A DNA stretch of 64,000 bases from Sanghuangporus weigelae. Taxonomy: Eukaryota > Basidiomycota > Agaricomycetes > Hymenochaetales > Hymenochaetaceae. Under the pieces are notes generated by a model. That model ran no database searches and was not told where the DNA came from. It saw nothing but the letters and a program-made list of their open reading frames with translations. This document shows positions 47,003 to 58,950 of this stretch, piece by piece; the stretch's first letter is position 1; each line of letters begins with the position of its first letter. The stretch lies in assembly GCA_033182465.1 (NCBI GenBank), contig CP137318.1:3534001-3598000 (forward strand), written 5' to 3'. The translations under genes and the position numbers were made by a program.

Positions 47003-47442
47003 GCTATGCTCTTCCTAGTGAAGGTCCCCTGCCTCGAGGTGTTAGAGACAGACGAAAAGGGATGCCTTGGGCTCAGAGCACCAACTGGACGCTGGGCGTG
47101 ATGGTCAGTGACAAAGTTAGAACATCCGTGAAGACGCGGCGTGGCCCGCTGACCGTGACCAATATTAATCCTGAGTGAGACTTGGCAACTTTATTTGTCC
47201 AACCTACTCCTCCATCATCGTAATCAGCCAGCAATGCCTTGCTGAATCGCAGAAGGTAAAATAGGCGTTGACTGCATTGATAAACCATTGGGCTGATCAC
47301 CGAGCACATGCTAGTGTCCTGTCGCCTAATTCACCTACAGTGCTGCGTACAAAGAAATCACAGGAACCTAATCTACCGACTACTTCTCTACATTTCCGTG
47401 TTTTGGAACTTTCTCAGCCAAGTCGATTGTTAGTTTGGTGGG
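47003..47442. other. Divergent promoter region, zinc-finger gene / RanBPM gene
   Basis: 440 bp between divergent start codons. No recognisable element beyond short CT-rich runs next to the right-hand ATG. Open frames extending into it are continuations from the antisense of neighbouring genes. Confidence 0.5.
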
Positions 47443-50416
47443 ATGGCCAGCTCAAATAGGCCTCCATCAAGGCCAGCGTCCAGAACGCCGTCGATACCCA
47501 TACCAGGCGCAGCTCCTCGCACAATAGAAGACATCTTAAACATCAATACGCTCGGTTCACCGCCTGGTACATTATCTCGTGCCCATGAATCACGCCCAGA
47601 ACAGAGGCAATCACGTACCGCATCACGCTCGCTGTATAGTGGTATTGAAGCGAGTAGACCGACAGCGGGAGTGCGCCACGCAAGCACCAGCAGTAGCGTT
47701 GGTTCAAGCCGGCCCTCTCTTTTAGGTGGAAGTGGTCCTCCTTGGGCCTCCAGGGCAGTCTCAACCTCTTCTGCTCCGGTGCTTCCAGGGACTTTCGGAA
47801 TGCAGAGTGCTTTCTCAGGTTTTCAGCCGCGAGTGATTGGGGGTTCAGGAGCAACACCTACGGAAAGGAACGGTGCGTCTGCAGAGCAAGACTCGCCTGC
47901 CATCATATCACTAACAAGAGGAGTAGGGAGGATGCATACTCAGAGTCGGCCGCCGCAGATGGCTCGTGATATTCCTATACGATCTCATTCTCAGCGCACG
48001 GCACCAGTGGTATCGTCGATTAGCTCACCCTATACCCAACATCTCGGGAACGGCGCGCCGATTGCATTTCCTCGACCATCCTACCTCCGTTTCTCTTTCC
48101 TGCGGGATATTCTACAAACAGACGTTGATACAGCATTCCCTCTTCAGCGACCTGCGCCTCCTTTGGTGACCGGAAGAGATATCACTCCGTTTACTGAGAG
48201 CGACGATGATAGTGAATCCAGTACTGGATTCTCGAGACGACCTTATGCACATCGTGAACGTGGTCGCACACGAGAGCGCAAGAGCGCCTATCAAGCCTCG
48301 TTACCCCAGGCGAATGTCGATCCTGTGATCTATCTTCCTACCAGATGGAATGAGCAGGATCGGAATAAATATCTTCATGTATCTGAGGATGGACGGAATT
48401 TGTCTTTTCATGGTGAGCAGTGAGTGTTAAGGAAGTCTTTCTTATATGTTAAGGAAAGCAACTTAGGTCCGAATACGCAAGGGGAGAAGGAAGCTGCGGC
48501 AGCGCGAGCCAATCATCCAATTCCACCGGCATGTGGCATTTACTACTATGAAGTCCAAATACTTGACAAAGGTTACAAGGGGTGAGTCGAAGTGCATTCC
48601 TAACAGCCAGCGTCCTGAAACGAAGTTATCATTAGGCATATCAGTGTCGGGTTTGTTCTCAAATGTCTATCCTTTCTACTTCATCCCTCAACTCTTTATA
48701 GTTTTAGTTGCCACGGCGTAAAATTAAATCGTTTGCCTGGATGGGAAAAGAATTCTTGGGGTTATCATGGCGATGACGGACATTCCTTCGCTTCTGAAAG
48801 AGACGGCACGCCATTTGGTCCTCGGTTCACCAGTAAGCCATGTCCAAACTTGAAGATACAGCGCTTTTCATGTTTTTTTTTCTTTCAGCTGGAGATGTGA
48901 TTGGATGCGGAATCGACTTCTGTTCGCACAGAGCCTTTTATACCAAGAATGGAAGTTTAATTGGTTAGTCACATATTCATCTTACTATAGACAGTCTCTG
49001 AGCTTTTCCGTAGGGTATGCGTTCGACAACATCGGACTTGATGACTCCGTTATATTCCCTTCCGTTGGTTTGAGGACACCGCAGGAACATATTCGCGTCA
49101 ACTTCGGACAAGAGCCGTTCAAATTTAACATTGACGATCATGCACGTTGCGAACGGGATCGGGCATGGGAGAGGATACAGTCAACTCCAGTAAAATGGGC
49201 GATTGATGAAACACGAGACATCTTCGAGCTTGAGATAGACAAGACAGAGAAGAAAGATACATCTGCTGATGTGAAGCAAGAGGCTGTGGACGACGAGTTT
49301 CCTCCGATACAGCTCCCTCGAGATTATTCGGAACCGATCGACAAGCTCGTCTTATCATACCTCCAGCATCATGGGTACGAGAATACTGCGGTTGCATTAA
49401 GGACACAGATAGATGCACGCAGGAAGAAGGTTGCTGCCACTAGCAAGCTGATGGCTCCAAAAAGGGAGGAGATGGATGTTGACATTAAGATGGAGGCAGA
49501 TGATAGTTTGCCGTCGAATACTAGCGACGGAACGTCTTATTTGACTAGCCTAGTCCAGGAGTTCGGCTTTTCTGCAGATGCGATGCGGTCACGACAGCGC
49601 GTGGTGACTGCCGTTCTGGCGGGCGACATCGATCTTGCGTTACAACTCACACGGGAGCTATTCCCAAGTGTATCTGATGCAGATGATGGTTTTCTTCTCC
49701 TGAAATTGAAATGTCGCAAGTTTGTGGAACTGGTACTTCATGCAAGTGACGCCCTTCAAGCTATGACGCAGGCTGAGTCTGCTGCCATATCCAATGGTTC
49801 TGAGACACCAGCGTCGATAGGAGAAGGGGCAATGGATGTAGATGAAGAGAGCGCTCAATCGCCGACGAATGGCGTTGCAACTAATAATGTACCTCCATCG
49901 ACTGGCTCTCCTCCACCAGTTCTCAGTCAACGGATGAAGCGCTCTTCGAGTCGCACCATACCACCTCCAGCTGTTGCAGCGTATGAGACTGCGTTGGCCG
50001 ACCTACTTGCTTACGGAAAAGCACTGCAAGCGGAGATGCCTGGTCCGGACTCGCCATCTAAGTTAGGTGCACGCCCGGAAGCGCACGCACTACTCAAGGA
50101 GACGTTCGGGCTCGTGTCATTCGAAGATCCACGAGCCGTAGTTGAATTACAAGCCTTGTTAAGCCAGGAGGCACGAGTGAAACTTGCATCGGAGGTCAAT
50201 CAAGCAATCCTTGGTAAGTATAACTTGGTGTGATATAACTCAATAAATCCCCCTAATTTTTTGTTTTGTTGGAATTTAGTCTCCCAAGGAAGACCGAGCC
50301 GACCGGCGTTAGAGAGGTTATATCGGCAGACAAATGTAGCTCTTACTCAGCTTGCCTTGATCGGAGTAGGAGATGCGGCGTTTGCGGATATGCGTGGCGA
50401 ATTCTTAGATGAATAG
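47443..50416 (+). CDS. RanBPM / Gid1 (Vid30) SPRY-LisH-CTLH protein
   Basis: Scaffold subunit of the GID/CTLH E3 ubiquitin ligase, which in yeast degrades gluconeogenic enzymes. The ATG at 47443-47445 opens a 325-residue disordered Ser/Arg/Pro-rich region. The SPRY domain is then spliced from several exons: [93 protein letters not shown]. It is followed by LisH ([20 protein letters not shown]), CTLH ([35 protein letters not shown]), and the CRA domain with [33 protein letters not shown] and the last exon [18 protein letters not shown] 15-nt exon at 48636-48650 supplies HISVG of the SPRY core. Confidence 0.93.
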
Positions 50417-52882
50417 ATCATCTTGGTAGGCGGATCAATTTTCGAAGTTGTCCTTAGACAAAGTGTTGATTATAATTCCCAGCACCTTTGGAGCGCGTCA
50501 AGAGCATATACAGTTGTGGCCATTCTGGAGATATCATACTCATCTTACATCACCTCTATGTCGGTCCTCTATCGACAGATTTTTTCTCTTTTCGCATACA
50601 TTGCTGTACCACTGTTATCTTCACTTGCATATTTGTTCACAGCTATCAACTATGTTTGTTTTACTAATCAACCGCCACACTCAAGGTCGGGGCAGAGTAT
50701 TGTGAGGCTTGACTTATGTCACCTGCATCTGAATCTTCGAGACTCCAGCGACAGATAAGATCACCGCAGCAATTATAGTCCATTTTTGCACTTCAGCTCA
50801 GTCATACGTCTGGCAGTGGATTCTCATTTCTGGAGCTTGACAATTGCTCGCTACATGACGACCTCTTTACTCCTTTTCTTTATTTTTGCCGTGTCCTGGA
50901 CTGGCATGATTCGGTCTGCAGGAGGCCATGCCAAAGCCGATTGCGACAAGGATTAAAGGTACGCTGGCCAGCGTGATTTAACGCGTGAACGATTATGACG
51001 TTCTGCTTGCTTTGTATTCCAGTCGCAGACGACCTTAAATCTGAAATGGGAGCATCACTGGCACTAAAGAAAGTTCCGAACCTGCCTTGCGATGCATTCT
51101 GTGACATTCTCAGTACTCGGAACGAAGTAAACCTTCCTTCTAGCTCCTAGCTTCTATCTGTTTCTCTGGAGGTTCACCCGCCTTCACTTTGTTCGGGGAA
51201 GCACTACCTGCTGTATTTCTTGGGTGCCTACTGAGGTGTGCCGCCGTTCCACGGATCTAACATACCGGATAATCCATCCTGCCGGATTTTTCTAGGCAAG
51301 CTCTGGCACGGAAACATCGTCCCGCACATATGACGATGAAAGGTGAGTGACTCTTCAAATCTCAAACTAGATGCGCACCCGCTGACATCACACTTTTCCA
51401 CCTATAGTATATGTTGTTCATTCTTCGCCCATGAATTCGTCAGAAGAAGGTGATATTAGAATCGCATTTATCTCAGTGACCAAGACCACCACATATCTGT
51501 CTACACGAGTAAATCATACTATCCGAGGCAACTGGAATGTTCCATTGCCCCTTCTTAGTCGCAAGTCATTTGACTGTCACTTGGAAAGAAATAAGCGCAT
51601 CAAGCGATCAGGAACTTCCTGGGATAATAGATCGTCAGGCAAAGCGAAGGGCCCAAACTTGTATGAAACCGACGGACCATGAATCGAGATTTTGAAGAGG
51701 CGGAGAACGGTGAGCTCGGAGCTATTCTGGCGAGATTTAAAGCCTCTGTTAGAGCTTTCTTTTCGAACTGGAAGCCATCCGGTCGCCAGAAGCAGAAATC
51801 AAAGGAAGTCGTGGTCGAAAGGCTGCAATTCCCGCGCCACGAGGGCGACATCATATACGGAATCAGAGCAAACAAACGTCCCCATTTATACCGTTCCTGA
51901 CCTATTCAATCAGGTGGGATTTCGCTGACGTGACAGGCGATCTGGAATACAGATTTCAGTCCCAGACTTGTATGTATTGGTCGGTGGACGTAAAACCGAC
52001 GGATCTCGGTGCAGACTGGAATATTTATGCGCAATGATATGAAGTTATTCGTTTCAATTGCATACTACAGTAGTAGTGTCCACTTTTTTTGATGTTTGGT
52101 GCTATTCTGATGAGGAATCGGTAGACGGAAACGAAACGAGCCGAGATGCCGTTAACTTATAGGGTAACATCGGAACTCTTCAAACTGAGATTCGGAAAAT
52201 TATTCTCTGTAAGTTTTCGTCAAGTTTCGTAACGCTAGTTTCGTCTCTTACACACTTTGCATGATCATTTCCAGCTCAAGTTCGCGATATTTGTAGATAG
52301 AAATGAATCATTCGAAGGAACTGACCGGAACTGGCCGCCTTTTAGGTCGCTCTTATTAACGGAGATGCCAGCCCTGATCTCAAAATACTTCGATGCCTCG
52401 GCATCAAATGAATGTCCTCGTTCTCCGACCTGAGAAGCTCCCAGTGCAATGGCAATTTGCAACTCAGCGGGCACTTTCTTCCCACTTACACAGTAACCAA
52501 AGTCCTTCTTATCACTAACCTTACTAGCCTTCAACACTTTGCGACCACTCATTCTTGATGACAAGAATCACAACAATAGATTTTCGCTTATGAGAACGAG
52601 CCCTAAACTGCGGTGTGGATTGAATTTAGTCGCCAAACTCTGGGTCAAATTTTCCTGATAAACATCTCGTTACGCCCCCCACCGTCAGAATCCTTACCGC
52701 GCCTCGGTCCCGCCGGTCTATCGCAGGGAAAAATCCACCGCAACCTCTAATCTGTCGGCAAGAACATCCCTTGCTCTGGCACATGCCGGGTCGTTTATAG
52801 GGTATAAAATGGCCTGGTTGAGAAGTATCTACGGAACTATTGCCATCCCATTTCCAGGTCTACTTCGTGAGTATACGTTTGA
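50417..52882. other. Gene-poor 2.5-kb stretch between RanBPM and UbiA genes
   Basis: No conserved protein found. It contains several ATG-initiated frames of 70-96 codons: 50880-51107 minus, 51431-51682 plus, 51679-51900 plus, and 52265-52552 minus (listed separately). The two plus-strand frames overlap by a few bases, and the first could be preceded by a short exon ending before 51412. None shows a family motif or clear transposon remains. The last 100 bases before the UbiA gene include an alternative upstream ATG (MAWLRSIYGT) that does not splice in frame. Confidence 0.45.
52265..52552 (-). CDS. Possible small protein, 95 residues, unknown
   Basis: An ATG-initiated ORF in the gene-poor stretch: basic start (MSGRKVLKASKVSDKKDFGY), then a balanced, non-repetitive body (VPAELQIAIALGASQVGERG, SKYFEIRAGISVNKSDL). 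Composition is protein-like and more convincing than other short frames nearby. There is no recognised family, signal or membrane segment. It lies divergent from the UbiA gene, 330 bp between the start codons. Confidence 0.3.
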   Translation of the reverse strand: MSGRKVLKASKVSDKKDFGYCVSGKKVPAELQIAIALGASQVGERGHSFDAEASKYFEIRAGISVNKSDLKGGQFRSVPSNDSFLSTNIANLSWK

Positions 52883-53950
52883 ATGATGCCTCTCGGCAAC
52901 CTGCCATCTGAGTTGTGCTATCACCTTTGGACACTCTTCCTCTTTACGAAGTCGGATATAAAGACGACTGTAATCCCAATAGTACGTACTACCCGTCCAA
53001 CCGTTGCTTGAAGTCGTTCATAATTGGGTCTGTACAGACATCACTCGCCGCTGCTTCTGCTCCGCTCGCTTCTCTGGATCGTCTTCCGCATGTCATCTTT
53101 TGGATCTGGTTTCACGTTCTGCAATTCGACGTATCTAATCAGACATTGAAACCCGAGGAAGACGAATACAACAAAAGAGATCGACCCTTGCCTTCGAAAC
53201 GGATTACCTGGCGCAACGCCATAATACTGCGTTGGGCGCTTGTTCCGGCATGCTGGATTCTCTCTGCATTTTACAGTATCGAGACCGTATATGCTAGCAT
53301 CACTCTATGCATCCTAACATTCGTCTACGATGAACTGGGAGCATCCGCTGGTCACTGGTTCCTTCGAAACTTTGTGAATGCACTGGGCTTTATGTCCTTT
53401 GAGGTTGGGGCATGCCTTGTCGCTAGTACGTCTCGGTCCGAACACTTATTTGCAAATTCTTTACCTACATTTTCATTTTCATGTTTCTAGGCGAAAACCG
53501 GCATGTATTAGATAACATAAGCGTTCTCTCCGTGCTCTGCAGCGCTGGCATCTTCGCGACGACCATACAAGCACAGGATTTCAAGGACACCGAAGGAGAT
53601 CGACTTGTTGGGCGCAAGACCTTGCCAATTGTCGCGCCGAGCGTTGCGCGTCCGACCCTCATGTTGGCTTTGCTTGCTTGGACCTCTGCGCTTAGTTCAC
53701 TGTGGGAGCTCGCGGCAGTTCCTGCATTTGTGTTTCATTTCTTAGCATTGTCTGTCGGAGGCCGATTCATGGCGTTAAAGAGCATCAAAGCAGATCAGAG
53801 AAGTTTTTACCTTTACAATGTAAATCACATTCGCGCTCATATTGAATTTACAGTACTGACATTTGACGCCCTCTTTGACAGGTCTGGTTATCCGTCGCCC
53901 ACGCTCTTCCTGCTTACTTCCGCTTCATTGCGTCCGCTCAAGCACTCTGA
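52883..53950 (+). CDS. UbiA-family prenyltransferase, fungal membrane type
   Basis: Integral membrane enzyme that moves a prenyl group from a diphosphate to an acceptor. Exons 52883-52981, 53038-53425, 53491-53819, 53882-53950 give 294 residues. The start MMPLGNLPSELCYHLWTLFL is the first ATG in frame with LFLFTKSDIKTTVIPI. Motif 1 reads SNQTLKPEEDEYNKRDRPLP (Asn and acidic residues that bind magnesium-diphosphate); motif 2 reads QDFKDTEGDRLVGRKTLPI. Between and around them are hydrophobic helices (LSAFYSIETVYASITLCI, LMLALLAWTSALSSLWELAA). It belongs to the group found in fungal terpenoid and meroterpenoid loci, but no cyclase, P450 or PKS is adjacent. Substrate unknown. Confidence 0.82.
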
Positions 53951-55252
53951 GCTAAGTTGTCGCGTCATCCCCCATCGACCCGTCCGGGACCCGCTCAGGA
54001 CCGTTCTCTGTGGAATTGTTTTCATAAACTTGCTCTTCTCGCGTCTGCACTTTTTTTATCGTTTAATATCGCCACTGGACGACGCTTCGGCGTAGTTTGA
54101 ATATCTCTGCACGTACCTTTCCTCGGACATCAAGACACTCCGATGCATGTTTGTATTAGTCCAATTTGAATTTCTCACACTTAAAACTTTCCTCTGAATT
54201 AGAGTACCATCGCTTTCTCACCCTTTGTTGTAGATAGATTTCTTTTCTAGAATTCCTGCTTCTGTGCTCGCAGGCTCTTTGGCCCAACAACAAAGTGAGT
54301 AATACGTCATCAGTATGCTCCCAACAATAGATTTTCACTGCTCCGCCTGACGTAGTACAAATTGTAAATGTATATGAATGTCGGACGCATATGGATGTGA
54401 TTTCAAAGCTGTTGAGCAACTATTGACTATTCAAAACTATTCACAACCTTTTGTACTACGTAGTCTGGCATTTCTCGACATCATTTCAAGGCCAACCTAG
54501 CTGGATGAAGTCAAATGGAAAACGCATGCTAGCCGCACACAACTGCCATCGTCACATGCTCGATTGCCTGGCGGAATTAGCGACATGCGGCAGAGCCGAT
54601 AAATACGCCTTGAGCCTCTCCCAACCGGTCGGAGGATAACACTGGGCCCGTTAGCATGTTCCACGCTCGCTTGTCTGTGGATCGCGATCGTTCTGAAAAC
54701 GCGAACACTGCCTTCCCTGCATCATGCACTAGTTCAGGAATATAGAGAGAATAGATTCACCACTCCGCGGAGCGCATGATTTGAGCAAGGATCCCGCACA
54801 AGCTTTTATCGGCGCAAGTTTTCAACAGTCCCAACCCCAACTCAGAAGATGAAGAGAAAGAACCTTTCCGACGGCAACGAGGGAAGCTTATATAACTATC
54901 GTGAACCCTTGGTAGTCCTGAGTTTGTCTCCGAGACCAACCCTTGGAGAGCTGGCATCCGTTCGTCTTGAGGAGTGACGGTTCCGAGCCATTATTGTAAA
55001 CCTGAACAGTCGGAGATCAGCAGAATTGCCGAAATCCGTAAGGCATTCACCGAGAGTACGGCCGAGCATGGGTCACCAAGCTTTGACAAAACAAGTAGGC
55101 CTTGCGTGGAAGCTATAGATGGTCCTCTGATTCAATGATCGTAGTTAGTCAGTAAGTAACTTACTAGAGATCCATTTCTCGAGGAGGCTCACGTGGTCAA
55201 TATTTGAACGAATTCGGCACGATATTCTTTGACCAACAACACCCTTACAGCC
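53951..55252. other. Intergenic region UbiA / GCN20 genes
   Basis: About 1.3 kb on one strand, AT-rich left half. No ATG-initiated frame with protein-like features and no repeat recognised. The right end is the GCN20 promoter. Confidence 0.55.
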
Positions 55253-58200
55253 ATGTCCGCAGCCGACGTAGCCAGGGAAATTCGCACTAGTCTCCCAAGC
55301 ACAGAAGACATCGTCGTTAATTACCTCTCAGGTTATCTCGTAGATGATGCTGGGGCAGGTGAGGATGTGCTTCAGGTCACTCGGTCTATGCTCGAATCTT
55401 TTGCCGAGTTTGAAGGAAAGTCATCGACACTGGATGAACTCCTTGTACGTCTGGGAACATTGCTTGCTGCAAGGTTAAATGCAAGGAACTCTGTCAACGG
55501 CGGGCCGAGGAAGTTGGAGAAAGCAATGGAGTTGGGGAAGTCAAGCGCCATCTCTAACACGATTGCATTCTCGCAAGGCGTTGATCTTGAGTCCATAAAC
55601 AAGACGAAGTTAGTCTTGGCCTATTCTAGTAATAATCTCACTGACCGAACCGAACTCATAGAGCGTCTCGAGTGGATGTGAAGAAACTGGAAAAGCAAGA
55701 GGCAAAGCTCAAGGTCCGCGTTTGGTTCTTGTCGATTTTTGATTGATGGTTGAATGACACCGTTATTATAGGCTAAAATCGAAAAGCGTGCCCGCCGAGA
55801 CTTATACGAAGGGTCGAGGCTGCTGGATCAGCATCGCAAGCAGGTATGCGTGTATGCACTTTAGTTTATGCTTGATTCACTAATTATCTGTTGCGACAGC
55901 AAACATACGAAGACATGTTTTTGAAGGTCAACTCGCTTGAAGCGAGCAGCGCCGGCAAGAACAAGAGCAAGGATATTCATTTACCTTCAATCGACGTCAC
56001 ATTCGGTTCGCACCGTATCCTGTAAGTTGTACCATGAACCTTTTTCAGACTGGAGGTAATTTTTGTATATTATCCGAACAGATCAGGAGCAAGTTTGACG
56101 CTGGCTTACGGTCGGAGATATGGCCTCATCGGGCGAAACGGTTAGTAGGCAGCTAATTCCTTATCTGGATGAAGTTACGAGACGTGTATTTCAGGTGTGG
56201 GCAAGTCAACATTACTCAGACACATTGCTCTCCGAGAGGTGCCAGTCCCGTCACACATTACTATTCTTTTCGTCGAACAAGAGGTATTTCCTGTGTCAGT
56301 TCTTGAAAAAGAGGTTTCATCAGAAATATTTGTAGATCGTCGGCGATGACACTAGTGCCATTGAATCCGTCTTGAAGGCGGACGTCTGGCGAGAAACTTT
56401 GCTCAAGGAAGAGGTGGCTTTAAACGCGAAGCTCGTAGAACTCGAAAAGGAGGGAGATGATAGACGCTTCGAGGACGCTAGAGAAGAAGCTGCCGCTCGA
56501 CTGGCTGAGGTGCACCAGAGCCTAGCTGATATGGAAGCGGAAAGTGGTCCAGCGAGAGCTGCAACGCTGTTAGCTGGTGCGCCTGAAACAGATTTTTTTT
56601 AATTTCAACTCACAGGATCACTGACGAGACCTTAGGCCTAGGTTTCGGCGAAGTTGACCAACAGCGGCCCACAAAGTCCTTCAGTGGAGGTTGGCGGTAT
56701 GATTTCTTTTAGTATAGTCGTCATATCCTTCTTTAATCGATTCGCTCCGGTCGCAGAATGCGGCTTGCTCTCGCACGGGCACTATTTGTCAAGGTATGAT
56801 GTATGGCCAATCATTGAGTCTTGAAGGTAAATAATTATGCGCGTAGCCACATCTACTGTTGCTCGACGAGCCGTCCAATCACAGTTCGTCCCCGATTCCA
56901 AAAATAAATCCAGACTTGTCTGACACATAATTTAGTCGATCTTAACGCCCTCGCCTGGTTGGAAGATTATTTGCAGACATGGCCAGGTACTTTACTAGTC
57001 GTGTACGTTTCGTCATTTCTATCCCGAAGATGGATTGAACCTAACTTTCTCAACAGATCACACGATAGAGCTTTCTTGTATGCGGTGAAAAGAATGCTTG
57101 CAATGACACCGGAAATTAACAAATCTATTTCAGAGATGCAGTGGCTACCGACATTATCCACCAGCATTCCGGACGTTTAGACTATTACAAAGGGTAAATT
57201 ATCTCTGTGTGATTATCGAGACTGTCAGACCTGAGGGTCATCATTGTAGGAATTTTACTCAGTTCTATTCAACAAAAACCGAACGCGATAAAAAACTGCA
57301 ACGCGAGTATGAAACACAGATGGAATACAGGAAGCACCTGCAGGCATTCATCGATCGGTGGCGATACAATGCTAATAGAGGTGTGTGAAGCCTCGTATCT
57401 ATATTGCGGGGATTGGTGTTAACATTGCACCTTCCAGCCGCCCAGGCGCAATCCAAAATTAAGATCTTAGAGAAACTTCCGGAATTGCAGCCTCCAGAGG
57501 CAGCTGAGATAGAGACTTTCCGGTACTTATTGATTAGTCCCATGATTTCTGTTCCATTTCTGACTCGAATAGATTCCCGGAATGCGACAAGATTTCTCCA
57601 CCGCTACTGCAGTTGTCTGGTGTTTCATTTGGGTACTCTCCAGATAATCCGATTCTCAAGAATATAGATTTCGATGTTGGTCTGGACTCACGAATCGCCG
57701 TGGTTGGGGCTAACGGTGCCGGAAAGTGAGTAGATGTCTTGTCTCAATCGAAGTATCAGTTGATAATGCTATTTCTAGATCCACATTGTAAGACTTTTGT
57801 ATTGGTCTGCGAGCCAATTTTTGAATTTGTTGGCAATCCTCAGGATCAAGCTTCTGACGGGAGATCTGCAGCCACAAAGCGGCCAGGCGAATAGGAACGG
57901 GCGATTGCGAGTGTAAGTGCTTTCCTGAAACGCGTACGGTGTGTTCGTAACATTGGTTTTAGTGGCTACTTTGCGCAACATCACGTCGACATGTTAACTC
58001 CTACCATGACGCCCGTATCTTTCTTGGCTTCGAAGTTCCCGGGAAAGAGCGAACAGGAATACCGAAGTCATCTCGGCAACTTCCAGATTAGCGGAATGAC
58101 TGGGTGCGTGTGCTCATCTCATTTCTGTATCGTGTTCGTTGAGCTGACATTGTCTACAATAGATTGCAGCTTATAGCAACGCTGAGTGGAGGCCAGAAGA

Positions 58201-58639
58201 GTCGCGTGGCATTTGCTGCCTTGTCATTATTGAGACCTCACATCCTACTACTTGATGAGGTGCGAGAACTTTCCTTATTCTGATCATAGGTGCTTAAGAC
58301 TCGCCCACAGCCAACTAACCACCTGGATATCGAGGGTCTCGATGCGTTGATGGCTGCGCTCAATAAATGGAATGGAGGTGTCATTATTATTTCGCACGAC
58401 GAGAGATTCATCACATCCGTCGCGAAAGAAGTATGATACATAGTCATTTCTGGTGCTCGATGACTAATTTGGGATTTTTCTAGCTTTGGGTATGTGGAGG
58501 AGGAACTGTTACGAAATTCAACGGCGATGTGGAGGCATATAAGGTTTGTCGTTTTTCTCTTGGAATGGAACAATCATATTCATCTGACTGATGATTACTT
58601 CAGAAACTGATCGTCGGTGGGCTCAAAGCAACGCCATAG
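55253..58639 (+). CDS. GCN20: ABC-F ATPase of the Gcn20/ABCF3 type
   Basis: Soluble twin-ATPase that in yeast binds Gcn1 and ribosomes to activate the Gcn2 amino-acid starvation kinase. The ATG is at 55253-55255 and the stop at 58637-58639, with many introns. The N-terminal domain (residues 1-125, VARIxx-type helices: [18 protein letters not shown]) is the Gcn1-binding region. ABC1: [18 protein letters not shown], signature [18 protein letters not shown], Walker [21 protein letters not shown], then SHDRAFL. The linker carries [23 protein letters not shown]2: [20 protein letters not shown], signature [45 protein letters not shown]. The first Walker B has Ser for the usual Thr (DEPSNH), a mild change. 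All catalytic residues are present. Confidence 0.94.
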
Positions 58640-58950
58640 TAAAAGTAAAGTTATCAGCATTGACAGAAAAATAGAGCATTCCTTTTCAAAAGATCTTTCT
58701 TGACGCAGTCCGGGTGCTGTCCATGTGTTGCTATTTGAGTACCTGAAATAACACGCGAACAAAACAAAACATTCCGTCAGAAGACTAGAAGTTAGAACAC
58801 CCGTCATGGTGGTTGAAAATTTTGTGGTGCTTACGTGTTCATGAGTCAAGGATTTCACTCCTAACTAAGCTTCTGTCTTCCATCGCTTAACGTCAGAAGA
58901 CACGCAACGCGTTGTGATAACTTTATCCCCTTCATCTTTCGTCACCTAGT
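58640..58950. promoter_or_regulatory. TOP2 promoter region
   Basis: 311 bp between the GCN20 stop and the first in-frame ATG of TOP2. It includes CAACGCGTTG with an ACGCGT core at 58907-58912, an MCB-like site fitting a gene needed in S/G2 phase, but common by chance. A CT-rich run follows at 58921-58945. Confidence 0.4.

Noticed and set aside
55229-55252. Eight-codon in-frame upstream extension of GCN20
   Set aside because: Begins at TTG; the ATG at 55253 in good context matches the family N-terminus.
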